DNA of 64,000 nt from Aliishimia sp045106335. Its GTDB lineage: Bacteria > Pseudomonadota > Alphaproteobacteria > Rhodobacterales > Rhodobacteraceae. Positions 43,552 to 51,600 of the stretch are shown here, piece after piece. The stretch covers positions 20,798 through 84,797 of the forward strand of contig JBGCEM010000057.1 of the NCBI GenBank assembly GCA_045106335.1, read 5' to 3'. The position numbers and the translations under genes were made by a program. The first letter of the stretch is position 1. Each line of letters starts with the position of its first letter. The notes below the pieces were generated by a model, which did not search any database, had not been told where the DNA came from, and saw only the letters and a list, made by a program, of their open reading frames with translations.

Positions 43552-44547
43552 TTAATGTGTGCCTTCGAAGGCTTCTTCGCCCTCACCCAAGGTATCTTTG
43601 TCCAAATATTTCCCGGCCGAGGCCTCGCCCTCTTTCCATTCCAGAAACGAGCGCCAGAAAAATGCCAATGCGTGCAGGAAGACCAAGCCCGCAAACGCCA
43701 CCAACAGCACCTTGAACAGGAAATACGCGGTAAACCCGTTTGGCGAAAAGCCGATGGTTTCCACGTTCCAACGCATAGCACGCGCTTTCAGCACCAACCG
43801 ATCCAATGTGTCCGAGGCAGATGGTTTGGGCACGATCAAATGGCGCCACAGGAAGTACCAGGAATACATCCAGATGATAATCGCACCAGGCATCATGAAT
43901 ATGATCGCGCCGACCATGTCGATGATGCGTTTGGTGCGGTGGCTGACGGCGGAATAAATCAAATCGACCCGCACATGCCCGCCTTGCACAAAGGTATAAG
44001 TCACACAAAGAGTGACGACCAAGGCATTGTAAAGCTTAAGTTCTTCGGCGAACCACGAAATATCAAACTGCAGCGGAATGCCAAAGCCGATGGAAATATC
44101 AGGCCGGGTGAAAATTCGCTGCATGAACACAATGACGATCTGCTGTAAGACCATCAACAGCCCCGCCCAAGCAAAGGTCCGCCCCAGCACATTGGCCAGA
44201 CCTTCCAGCACACGCACCCCGCCCCACAGGGCGCGGTTGGACCAAAACATACCGTATATTGTAAACATCACTGCGATGTTGAACACGATAAAGAAGAATT
44301 CGACAGAGCCGCCGTAATAAACAAACGCCATCAGGCTTTGTTTGTCTTCCAGACTGCCGTTCCAGATCAGCCAGTCAAAGATCGGGGGGACAGGTTTTTC
44401 GCCCTCAGCAGGTCCGCCATCTAAGAATGGCAGAATCCCAATCAGCATGTGCCAAAAGCCCAAGCCAATTTGTTGGATGACCCAAGCGATCCCGGTGCCT
44501 AAGGCGGCCAAAGCTGTGCCGAATGTAACGGCGCCCTCTGTGTCCAT
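43552..44547 (-). CDS. TRAP transporter small permease (DctQ/TakQ type), long form
   Basis: A 331-residue membrane protein, longer than usual DctQ (about 170). The core four-helix DctQ region is residues 125-250, with GGHVRVDLIYSAVSHRTKRI as its signature; extra hydrophobic segments occur at the N-terminus. The ATG at 44547 follows GGGGACATGTC; an in-frame start ten codons earlier is less well placed. Twelve bases separate it from the large permease gene, and the binding-protein gene lies upstream across a strong hairpin. Confidence 0.88.
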   Translation of the reverse strand: MDTEGAVTFGTALAALGTGIAWVIQQIGLGFWHMLIGILPFLDGGPAEGEKPVPPIFDWLIWNGSLEDKQSLMAFVYYGGSVEFFFIVFNIAVMFTIYGMFWSNRALWGGVRVLEGLANVLGRTFAWAGLLMVLQQIVIVFMQRIFTRPDISIGFGIPLQFDISWFAEELKLYNALVVTLCVTYTFVQGGHVRVDLIYSAVSHRTKRIIDMVGAIIFMMPGAIIIWMYSWYFLWRHLIVPKPSASDTLDRLVLKARAMRWNVETIGFSPNGFTAYFLFKVLLVAFAGLVFLHALAFFWRSFLEWKEGEASAGKYLDKDTLGEGEEAFEGTH

Positions 44548-44611
44548 GACATGTCCCCATCTGCAAAGCTGGCGCAAGGTGATGCGCGCTTTGTACTTTT
44601 GTAATGTGACA

Positions 44612-44639
44612 AAGGGTGCCGATCAAAACCGGCACCCTT
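44612..44639 (-). terminator. 10-bp perfect hairpin between takP- and takQ-like genes
   Basis: AAGGGTGCCG (44612-44621) pairs perfectly with CGGCACCCTT (44630-44639) around an eight-base loop. No long T-run follows on the minus strand, so it is probably a partial terminator or an mRNA-stabilising hairpin that keeps binding-protein output above permease output. Confidence 0.6.
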
Positions 44640-44658
44640 AAGTATTTGAAATCAGGCC

Positions 44659-45744
44659 TTAGCCGCCCAGAACGCGGACGCGCTGGTTGACGTAGTAGCC
44701 ATCGGATTTTTGGATCCAGGACGCGGATTGCGACAGGCTTTCCTCGAACGACGCGCGAATTTTCGCGAACAATTCGTCGTTCATGTTTTCGTCCATGACT
44801 TCTTTCGAAGCCGCGCCGAACGCATCCCAAACATCGTCCGAGAACTGCAACGTTTTCACGCCTTGTGCTTGCAGACGGGCCAGCGCGGCACCGTTATTGG
44901 CCAGCGTTTCAGCCAGCTGCGTGTGCGTTGTTGCCATCGAGGCATAGCGCAGGATCGCTTTGTGCTGGTCGCTCAGTTCATTCCAGACGTCCAAGTTAAC
45001 ATTGGCAGCAAGTGCCGAGCCTGGCTCGTGGAAGCCCGCTGTGTAGTAGACTTTGGCAACTTCTTGGAAGCCGGCGCGCTCATCCGCCATGGGGCCAACC
45101 CATTCCAGACCGTCCAAAGCACCCGATGACAGGGCTTGATACAGTTCGCCACCTGGGATGTTCTGAACAGATGCGCCCATTTTACCCAAAACTTGGCCGC
45201 CCAAACCGGGCATACGGAATTTCAGACCGTTGAAGTCCGCGGCCGAGTTGATTTCATTGCGGAACCAACCCCCAGATTGCGAACCAGAGTTACCCGCCAG
45301 CAGGCCTTTCAGGTTGAAGATCTCGCCCAGCTCATCATGCAACGCTTCACCGCCACCATGCTGGTACCAATTGGTCACTTCTTGTGCCGTGCCGCCAAAC
45401 GGAACCGCTGTGAAATAGGCATAGCCAGGGTGCTGACCGATGAAATAGTAATCCGCCGAGTGATACATATCCGCCTGGCCCGAGGACACAGCGTCAAACA
45501 CTTCGAACGCACCAACCAATTCGCCTGGCGCTTTTTTGTCGATGGTCAAGTTGCCGTCTGACATCTCGGTGACCATGTTTTCAAGATACGTGGCCGCATC
45601 ATCCAAAACCGCAAAACCGCGCGGCCAAGATGTCACCATCGTTAGGGTCCGCTTGCCTTGGGCATAAGCCGGGGCTGCCAGCGTTGCTGACGCAGCCGCA
45701 GCACCACCAAGTGCGGAATTTTTTAGGAAAGAACGACGATCCAT
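44659..45744 (-). CDS. TRAP substrate-binding protein, TakP (2-oxoacid/lactate) type
   Basis: A 361-residue periplasmic receptor. A Tat-type signal (DRRSFLK, then Ala-rich h-region, AYAQ cleavage site) is followed by the DctP fold. GGWFRNEINSAADFNGLKFRMPG and GALDGLEWVGP match the R. sphaeroides TakP pattern, where the Arg in KFRMPG binds the substrate carboxylate. TakP binds pyruvate and other 2-oxoacids; related proteins bind lactate. The ATG follows CGGAGGAGATTCTCT, a strong ribosome-binding site. The operon order is takP-takQ-takM; upstream is a gene-free 870 bp. Confidence 0.92.
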   Translation of the reverse strand: MDRRSFLKNSALGGAAAASATLAAPAYAQGKRTLTMVTSWPRGFAVLDDAATYLENMVTEMSDGNLTIDKKAPGELVGAFEVFDAVSSGQADMYHSADYYFIGQHPGYAYFTAVPFGGTAQEVTNWYQHGGGEALHDELGEIFNLKGLLAGNSGSQSGGWFRNEINSAADFNGLKFRMPGLGGQVLGKMGASVQNIPGGELYQALSSGALDGLEWVGPMADERAGFQEVAKVYYTAGFHEPGSALAANVNLDVWNELSDQHKAILRYASMATTHTQLAETLANNGAALARLQAQGVKTLQFSDDVWDAFGAASKEVMDENMNDELFAKIRASFEESLSQSASWIQKSDGYYVNQRVRVLGG

Positions 45745-46613
45745 AGAGAATCTCCTCCGAAGTTTTTTGGATTGCAGACACAGGCCTCCCTGACCTGCAG
45801 ATCGTTAAAGTGCGTGCACAATAGACACGGATCCGGGAAGCGAAATACCCATACCGCCATAAATTCGTTTAAAGTATTGAAATTATGCATTAAATTACTG
45901 AAGAACTATGCTTCTTTCGGCGATATCGGGTGTTTGCCCGCCTTACGATTCGCTGCAACGATTCGGCATTACGCATTTTTCTGCCAACATGCGCTCCATG
46001 TATCGCCCACCGGAAGGACAGATCGGCGCGATCAAACACCTTTGGCGCGCGACTTGGGCCTGGTCGTCTTGCGATGGTGTGCACGGGATACGCCCGATCA
46101 CAAAATACCAATTGTGCAAACCTCGCGCGCCGCGGCCTTAAGCGTTGAACAGGAACCTTTTCGCCACTTGCCAGAGCGGGAATGAACCGTTCTAAGGCCT
46201 CCTGACCGGTTTGTCAGCACTCGGTTGTGGTGCTGCGATCACCCTAAACGTGTTACGTTTGACCAACAGCACAGACTGCGCCTCAGCCATTTTCGCTTCA
46301 TACTAAACACGACCGCTGCACTGCCAAATGCGGAACGAAGGCCCTCTGGGCCTAAAATCAGCGCCACACATAGTGTGTTTAAGGCGCCCCTTGGTCTGCC
46401 CATCACACATTGTACGTCATGCGTACAAAACAGCATCAGAAGCGGGAAAGTACATCGCCAAATCGGACCATGCCCATGACATTTCTTAAGACTTCAAAGT
46501 TTGTGATGTATACGAAAGAACACAGTCTATGGCGCGTTTTTTTGATTTTGATGTCACAAATTTCTTGCTGACGATCTACGTTTTGTTCACCTTTTGCGCT
46601 CTATGTAGATGAC
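45745..46613. other. 869-bp region without a convincing gene between divergent operons
   Basis: No ORF shows a recognisable product. AT-rich sequence at 45850-45905 is the likely TRAP promoter region. Near the other end an exact inverted repeat TTGTACG-N5-CGTACAA (46410-46428) looks like an operator. The rest shows scattered short ORFs with no ribosome-binding sites I trust; small RNAs or decayed genes cannot be excluded. Confidence 0.5.
46410..46428. promoter_or_regulatory. Dyad TTGTACG-N5-CGTACAA, candidate operator
   Basis: Perfect 7-bp arms (46410-46416, 46422-46428) with a five-base spacer, in a gene-free stretch about 190 bp before the chemoreceptor-tip gene. The binding protein is unknown. 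Confidence 0.35.
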
Positions 46614-47381
46614 ATGAGTGTTGTAGCTGTTGATCCCCCCCGCCTCGAAGCGGCTGTTGTTCCTGCGGATGTGTCGCTTGAACAATGGCGTGTTGCACTT
46701 GGTTTGATTGGTTCGATTCAAACCCGTGTTTTAACCTGCGCGTTGTTTGGAACGCGCGCCGCCCGGGCTGCGTCAGGCGCAGATGGTCAGCTGGGACAAA
46801 CCCTGAAAGAAAACGTCGCTGGCATCGAAAAAGCGTGCCAAGACATTGCACGTGTTGTTACGTTCGTCGAAGGCCACGGCACGGATGGCAACATACCCAA
46901 GACGGCAGCTAAGTGGATCAGGGAGTTCGCCTACCAACATTCTGACATTGTACGCCTTATCCGCAACGCGGCAAATGCCTCTAAAGAGATAGGCAAAATA
47001 GCAAAAGGCATGTTGGATGGTGATGTATCCGGCGCAACAGAAATGGACCGCGTGCTTCAAGACCACAGCGCAGCAACCAAAGCACTTGATACCAGCCTGT
47101 CAGAATTCGTCGTAGGTGCTTGGAAAGAAATCAACACAGCAAAGCTTGATGAAATAGATCGCTCCGCAAAGGCGAATATTGAAATCCTGGACACTTTGAA
47201 GAAGTTAGAGCGCATCGGCAAACACGTACGCCTTGTATCATTAAACGCCTCAGTAGAAGCTTCTCGGGCTGGCGATGCCGGAAAAGGTCTTGCTGTAATT
47301 GCAGTTGAGTTTAAAAGTCTTGCAGAAGAAATTCAAAATCTGTCTGCCAATGCGCGCGACAATTTCGACAACCATACCTAA
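46614..47381 (+). CDS. Short soluble protein ending in a methyl-accepting chemotaxis protein tip
   Basis: A 255-residue, mainly helical protein without membrane segments. Residues 210-225 (LNASVEASRAGDAGKG) match the hairpin tip of chemoreceptor signalling domains (consensus LNAAIEAARAGEAGRG), and LAVIAVEFKSLAEEI continues the pattern. The protein then ends about 30 residues later, so the returning helix of a normal receptor is largely missing. The sequence after the stop shows no chemoreceptor similarity in any frame I could read, so this is not an obvious frameshift. It may interact with CheA/CheW or a related kinase (inference). No che genes are adjacent. Confidence 0.7.
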   Translation: MSVVAVDPPRLEAAVVPADVSLEQWRVALGLIGSIQTRVLTCALFGTRAARAASGADGQLGQTLKENVAGIEKACQDIARVVTFVEGHGTDGNIPKTAAKWIREFAYQHSDIVRLIRNAANASKEIGKIAKGMLDGDVSGATEMDRVLQDHSAATKALDTSLSEFVVGAWKEINTAKLDEIDRSAKANIEILDTLKKLERIGKHVRLVSLNASVEASRAGDAGKGLAVIAVEFKSLAEEIQNLSANARDNFDNHT

Positions 47382-47526
47382 AAAATCGGACTTTTTTGCC
47401 AAGCAGTCGGCCATTGCCTCAGCTTGGGCGCCCCTGGCGTGAAATAATATGACGTCAAGACGCCGTATTAGGTAACAAAACAATAAAAAATACCCCACGC
47501 GGGTATGATTTCTGTACGTTTCGCTG
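47382..47526. other. Upstream region of the ilv attenuator
   Basis: AT-rich sequence with the inverted repeat ATACCC-N5-GGGTAT (47490-47506), about 20 bp before the predicted -35 box. It may bind a regulator. No gene is seen. Confidence 0.35.
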
Positions 47527-47555
47527 TTGACGCCCGGAAATGACGACCATATCGT
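47527..47555 (+). promoter_or_regulatory. Predicted sigma70 promoter of the ilvBN leader
   Basis: -35 TTGACG (47527-47532), a 17-bp spacer and -10 TATCGT (47550-47555). Transcription would begin near 47562, leaving about 20 nt before the leader-peptide ATG, as in classical attenuators. Confidence 0.6.
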
Positions 47556-47581
47556 GCCCAAAGCAAATAGGAGCCTTGGGA

Positions 47582-47629
47582 ATGAACACCCTCGTCATCG
47601 TCGTACCTCGAACGCGCATGGGCCGGTAA
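47582..47629 (+). CDS. ilvL: ilvBN leader peptide (attenuation)
   Basis: A 15-codon ORF encoding M-N-T-L-V-I-V-V-P-R-T-R-M-G-R. The block Leu-Val-Ile-Val-Val at codons 4-8 consists of exactly the three amino acids made by the ilv pathway. TAGGAG lies about nine bases before the ATG. Ribosome stalling at codons 4-8 when charged tRNAs are scarce would leave 47614-47622 free to form the antiterminator; full translation to the TAA (47627) covers it. The gene is too short for standard gene finders. Confidence 0.82.
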   Translation: MNTLVIVVPRTRMGR

Positions 47630-47656
47630 CGGTAAAGCCAGTTTAAACCCATGCGC
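47614..47656 (+). promoter_or_regulatory. Antiterminator helix of the ilvBN attenuator
   Basis: GCGCATGGG (47614-47622, inside the last leader codons) pairs perfectly with CCCATGCGC (47648-47656). The right arm overlaps the first two bases of the terminator stem, so the two structures exclude each other. Confidence 0.75.
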
Positions 47657-47682
47657 CCCCGACAAACCGGGGGCTTTTTTTT
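47655..47682 (+). terminator. Attenuator terminator upstream of ilvB
   Basis: GCCCCCG (47655-47661) and CGGGGGC (47668-47674) form a perfect 7-bp GC stem with loop ACAAAC, followed directly by eight T (47675-47682). It lies 38 bases before the ilvB start. Confidence 0.9.
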
Positions 47683-47720
47683 GCGCATCGCTGAAGTGTC
47701 CAAATTATCGGAGAAAGCCT

Positions 47721-49481
47721 ATGACACGCCAAATGACCGGAGCGAAAATGGTCGTCCAAGCCCTGATCGACCAGGGTGTGGACACAGTATTCGGGTATCC
47801 CGGTGGTGCTGTGCTCCCGATTTACGATGAAATTTTCCAACAAAATAACGTCAAACACATCCTTGTACGCCATGAGCAAGGCGCGCTTCATGCGGCAGAA
47901 GGCTATGCGCGCTCAACAGGCAAGCCCGGCGTCTGCTTGGTCACCTCTGGCCCAGGGGCGACCAACGCAGTTACGGGTTTGACCGACGCGTTGATGGATT
48001 CAATTCCGCTTGTCGTATTAACTGGCCAAGTGCCGACCTTCATGATTGGCTCGGATGCATTTCAAGAAGCCGACACCGTCGGCATCACGCGCCCCTGCAC
48101 GAAACACAATTGGTTGGTCAAAGAAACAGATCGCCTTTCAGGCGTGATTCACGAGGCCTTCCACGTTGCCACTTCTGGTCGCCCTGGCCCCGTTTTGGTG
48201 GACATCCCAAAAGATGTACAATTCGCAACGGGAACATACACAGAAGCAAAACCATCCGTGTCGCATTACCAGCCGCGACTAAAAGGCGACATGGACGAGA
48301 TCACCCAATTGGTGGCGGCCATGGAAACTGCGAAAAAGCCTTTGTTTTATACGGGCGGTGGCGTAATCAACTCTGGTCCCGCCGCAAGTCAGCTTTTGCG
48401 CGAATTGGTCGAAGCCACCGGTTTTCCAATCACGTCAACACTTATGGGATTGGGCTGCTATCCGGCAGCCGGAGACAAATGGTTGGGCATGTTGGGCATG
48501 CACGGTCTGTATGAAGCCAACTTGGCGATGCATGATTGCGACTTAATGATAAATATCGGCGCTCGTTTTGACGATCGCATCACGGGGCGGTTGGACGCGT
48601 TCAGCCCAGGTTCGATCAAAGCGCATGTGGATATTGACCCCTCTTCGATCAACAAAGTGATTAAAACCGACATCCCGATTGTCGGTGACGTGGCCCATGT
48701 GCTGGAAGACATTCTGAAGGTATGGAAGTCGCGCGGGCGTAAGACCAACAACAAAGCGCTGGGAACTTGGTGGGATCAGATAAAAGAGTGGCGCAAAATC
48801 AATTGCTTGGCCTTCACACAAGAGCCAAAATCAAAAACAATAAAGCCCCAACATGCGTTGACACGGCTTGAAGCGCTCACAAAAGATCGAGAGGATCGCT
48901 ACATTTGTACCGAAGTTGGCCAACACCAAATGTGGGCCGCCCAATATCTAGGGTTCCAGCATCCAAACCAATGGATGACGTCGGGTGGATTGGGCACGAT
49001 GGGCTACGGCGTCCCGGCATCTATCGGCGTACAAATGGCGCATCCAGACGCGTTGGTGATTAACGTCGCCGGAGAGGCCAGCTGGCTAATGAATATGCAA
49101 GAAATGGGCACCGCCGTGCAATATCGCCTGCCTGTAAAACAGTTCATCCTAAACAATGAACGGCTGGGAATGGTGCGCCAGTGGCAGGAATTGCTACACG
49201 GTGAGCGCTATTCGCAAAGTTGGTCCGAGGCGTTACCTGATTTCGTAAAACTGGCGGAAGCTTTTGGGGCAAAAGGCATTTTATGCTCAGATCCTGCGGA
49301 TTTGGATGACGCGATCATGGAAATGTTAAATTATGATGGCCCAGTCATATTTGACTGCTTGGTGGAAAAACACGAAAACTGCTTCCCGATGATCCCTTCG
49401 GGCAAGGCCCACAACGAGATGTTGCTGGGACAAGCTGAAACGCAGAACGTGATTGACGCCAAAGGCTCTGTGTTAGTCTAA
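47721..49481 (+). CDS. ilvB: Acetolactate synthase, catalytic large subunit
   Basis: A 586-residue thiamine-diphosphate enzyme. The N-terminal TPP-binding domain holds the catalytic Glu in RHEQGALHAAEGYARSTGKP. The central FAD-binding domain includes GLGCYPAAGDKWLGMLGMHG. The C-terminal domain has the metal/TPP motif, here GEAS (451-454) followed by NN in FILNNERLGMVRQWQ; the classical form is GDGS, so Asp is replaced by Glu452. It makes acetolactate and acetohydroxybutyrate for Val, Leu and Ile. TCGGAGAAAGCCT precedes the ATG. It is controlled by the attenuator just upstream, and ilvN follows. Confidence 0.96.
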   Translation: MTRQMTGAKMVVQALIDQGVDTVFGYPGGAVLPIYDEIFQQNNVKHILVRHEQGALHAAEGYARSTGKPGVCLVTSGPGATNAVTGLTDALMDSIPLVVLTGQVPTFMIGSDAFQEADTVGITRPCTKHNWLVKETDRLSGVIHEAFHVATSGRPGPVLVDIPKDVQFATGTYTEAKPSVSHYQPRLKGDMDEITQLVAAMETAKKPLFYTGGGVINSGPAASQLLRELVEATGFPITSTLMGLGCYPAAGDKWLGMLGMHGLYEANLAMHDCDLMINIGARFDDRITGRLDAFSPGSIKAHVDIDPSSINKVIKTDIPIVGDVAHVLEDILKVWKSRGRKTNNKALGTWWDQIKEWRKINCLAFTQEPKSKTIKPQHALTRLEALTKDREDRYICTEVGQHQMWAAQYLGFQHPNQWMTSGGLGTMGYGVPASIGVQMAHPDALVINVAGEASWLMNMQEMGTAVQYRLPVKQFILNNERLGMVRQWQELLHGERYSQSWSEALPDFVKLAEAFGAKGILCSDPADLDDAIMEMLNYDGPVIFDCLVEKHENCFPMIPSGKAHNEMLLGQAETQNVIDAKGSVLV

Positions 49482-49554
49482 AGCGGCCTGGTCGTACAAA
49501 TTTGCGTCCTGCGGTCTTTTGAGTGCAGGGCATTTGATTAAAAAGGTCCTCATA

Positions 49555-50115
49555 ATGTCAGCTCTTAAAATCAAAAAAGGCGCAACCAGCCATTCGGCGT
49601 ACAACCTGCGCCCCACATTCTCAGACATTGAAGAACGCCACACACTTGCAGTTCTTGTCGAAAATGAGCCCGGAGTCCTCGCACGGGTGATTGGGCTTTT
49701 TGCTGGTCGCGGATATAATATTGACAGCCTAACTGTCGCAGAAGTCGATCACACAGGCCATTTGTCGCGCATTACAATCGTGACTTCGGGTACTCCGCAG
49801 GTGATTGAACAAATTAAGGCGCAACTTGGTCGCATCGTTTCAGTCCACGACGTTCATGATTTGACGGTAGAAGGCAAAAGTGTCGAACGGGAATTGGCCT
49901 TACTGAAGGTCGTCTCAACCGGCGACAAGCGCGTAGAGGCGCTGCGATTGGCAGATATTTTTCGTGCCAATGTTGTGGATAGCACATTAGAAAGCTTCGT
50001 GTTTGAGATGACTGGCGCGACCGACAAAATCGACGCCTTTGCAGATCTGATGCGCCCGCTTGGGTTGAGTGAATTGGCAAGAACTGGGGTTGCGGCACTT
50101 AGCCGCGGCGACTGA
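49555..50115 (+). CDS. ilvN: Acetolactate synthase, regulatory small subunit
   Basis: A 186-residue protein with an N-terminal ACT domain (TLAVLVENEPGVLARVIGLFAGRGYNIDSL), the valine-binding site for feedback inhibition, and the C-terminal small-subunit domain (RELALLKVV...). ATG at 49555 follows AAAAAGGTCCTCATA. An in-frame TTG 12 codons earlier is less likely. It is 73 bases after ilvB. The last 17 bases overlap the 3' end of the convergent downstream gene. Confidence 0.95.
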   Translation: MSALKIKKGATSHSAYNLRPTFSDIEERHTLAVLVENEPGVLARVIGLFAGRGYNIDSLTVAEVDHTGHLSRITIVTSGTPQVIEQIKAQLGRIVSVHDVHDLTVEGKSVERELALLKVVSTGDKRVEALRLADIFRANVVDSTLESFVFEMTGATDKIDAFADLMRPLGLSELARTGVAALSRGD

Positions 50116-50527
50116 GAACGCGGCCCTGTGTGCGCCGTTTTTGTGCATGATCAGCGAACTGAATAACGTCCGCGGATAGCGGGGCCACTGTTTCGGGGAT
50201 CGGCTGGACCGGCGGTACGTCTGGACTGACCTCAGGCAAGACCATTGGCGCTTTTGACATCGGATAACTTGCGGTCAAAATCGTCTGAGCATTGCTGGCA
50301 CGGCGCAAATCTTTTTCTTCTGTTATGTCAAATTCGACATAATCGCCCGCATCAAAAAACAGCTCATCTCGGTTGGCTGCGTTTTCCGTCGCCTCGTAAT
50401 ACGCTAAGTCGCCGTGGTCTTCACACCAAATCACGGCTTTGCGCACTTCAGGGTCGCTCCAGAGTATTACACCAAACATATACAAGTCCCATTTTGCCGG
50501 TTGCACATACAACCTTAGGTAAGACAT
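50099..50527 (-). CDS. Hypothetical protein, 142 residues
   Basis: The N-terminal half is compact and aromatic (SYLRLYVQPAKWDLYMFGV, then VIWCEDHGDLAYYEATENAA, FFDAGDYVEFDITEE), looking like a small beta-rich domain. The C-terminal part is Pro/Val-rich and ends in a basic tail. The ATG at 50527 was chosen over in-frame starts further up because the conserved-looking part begins there. It overlaps the ilvN end by 17 bases in convergent orientation. The family is not recognised; no signal peptide. Confidence 0.65.
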   Translation of the reverse strand: MSYLRLYVQPAKWDLYMFGVILWSDPEVRKAVIWCEDHGDLAYYEATENAANRDELFFDAGDYVEFDITEEKDLRRASNAQTILTASYPMSKAPMVLPEVSPDVPPVQPIPETVAPLSADVIQFADHAQKRRTQGRVLSRRG

Positions 50528-50709
50528 TACCTTAAGTTGCAGGCGCAGCGATACGAACAACCTCGCACCGTTCTCTTGCAATTTGTGACACGGGGGGTCA
50601 TCATGTGACCAGTTGTGTATCAAGTCTGACGCGAATTAGCATCAAATCACTCATTTTCCGGAACTTTCTGGCTAAATTCACCCAACACGCCCACCACCAA
50701 GGCCTCAAC

Positions 50710-51507
50710 GTGACACGATTAAACAAAAGCCCTGCCGAATTACGCAACATGTTCGGTGCGAACTTGCGGTATCTTGCCGACACCTATCCATCTATCTCAG
50801 AGCTGTCGCGCCAGCTGGGGATCAACCGCACACAGTTTAACCGGTATCTTGCGGGCGAAAGCTTTCCCCGCCCCGATATTCTGGCGCGGATTTGTGACTT
50901 TTTCGATGTAGATGCGCGCGTTCTACTAGAGCCAGTTGACGGATTGATGGCCACCGGTAGCCACCTTAACGGTCCTGAGCTGAATGACTATTTAGGATCA
51001 GGCGCGACCCCACCCGAGCCTTTGTTTCCGAACGGATTTTACCGTTTCACGCGCCTTAGTTTTTTGTCGCCCGAACGCTATGTTGTGGGATTGGTACGGG
51101 TGTGGCGCAACACGTCTGGACAGTGCTTTGTGCGCGGTTTTGAGGCGCGAGAAGCCATGCGCCAGCAAGATCTTCCAATGACGGCTGAGCTGCGCGAATT
51201 TCGCGGCGCAGTCTTGCAAGTTGAAAACGGGATTGGATCAATCATCACGCGCCGACACGCGATGACGGCCAGCTTTAACTTTCTGCATCCCGTTGCCTCA
51301 TTTGAAAATAATTTCTGGAGCGGCTACGTCACGCGCACAGTCCCAGAAACGTTAGAGGCCGCACGCGTCACGCGGTTGGTCTATGAGCACCTGGGCACAA
51401 GCCTGCAACGCGCCCTGAGCGTCGGCCGCAAAGCCGGTTTGGCCGATGAATCCGAGGTACCCTCTTATCACTTGCGCCTTTTGCAGGGACAAAACGCCTT
51501 TAAATAA
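50710..51507 (+). CDS. XRE-family transcriptional regulator with C-terminal sensor-like domain
   Basis: A 265-residue protein. A Cro/CI-type helix-turn-helix occupies about residues 28-67 (SISELSRQLGINRTQFNRYL and AGESFPRPDILARICDFFDV). The remaining ~190 residues are a mixed domain without a family I recognise, possibly ligand-binding. The GTG at 50710 with AAGG seven bases upstream gives the best start; an ATG at 50749 is the alternative and would still keep the HTH. A Rieske oxygenase follows 93 bases downstream on the same strand and may be its target (inference). Confidence 0.8.
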   Translation: MTRLNKSPAELRNMFGANLRYLADTYPSISELSRQLGINRTQFNRYLAGESFPRPDILARICDFFDVDARVLLEPVDGLMATGSHLNGPELNDYLGSGATPPEPLFPNGFYRFTRLSFLSPERYVVGLVRVWRNTSGQCFVRGFEAREAMRQQDLPMTAELREFRGAVLQVENGIGSIITRRHAMTASFNFLHPVASFENNFWSGYVTRTVPETLEAARVTRLVYEHLGTSLQRALSVGRKAGLADESEVPSYHLRLLQGQNAFK

Positions 51508-51600
51508 TGTCGCTTTGGGAAAACTGCGGTCGCGCACGGGCCAGAGTGCGCGCGCCTGGCTAAGATATCTTTAGGGCACGACACCCGCAGTGAGGCCGCT

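Noticed and set aside
45772..46185. Plus-strand open frame of 137 codons in the 870-bp gap
   Set aside because: No ribosome-binding site, no recognisable domain, Cys/His-rich low-plausibility sequence. I treat the region as non-coding.
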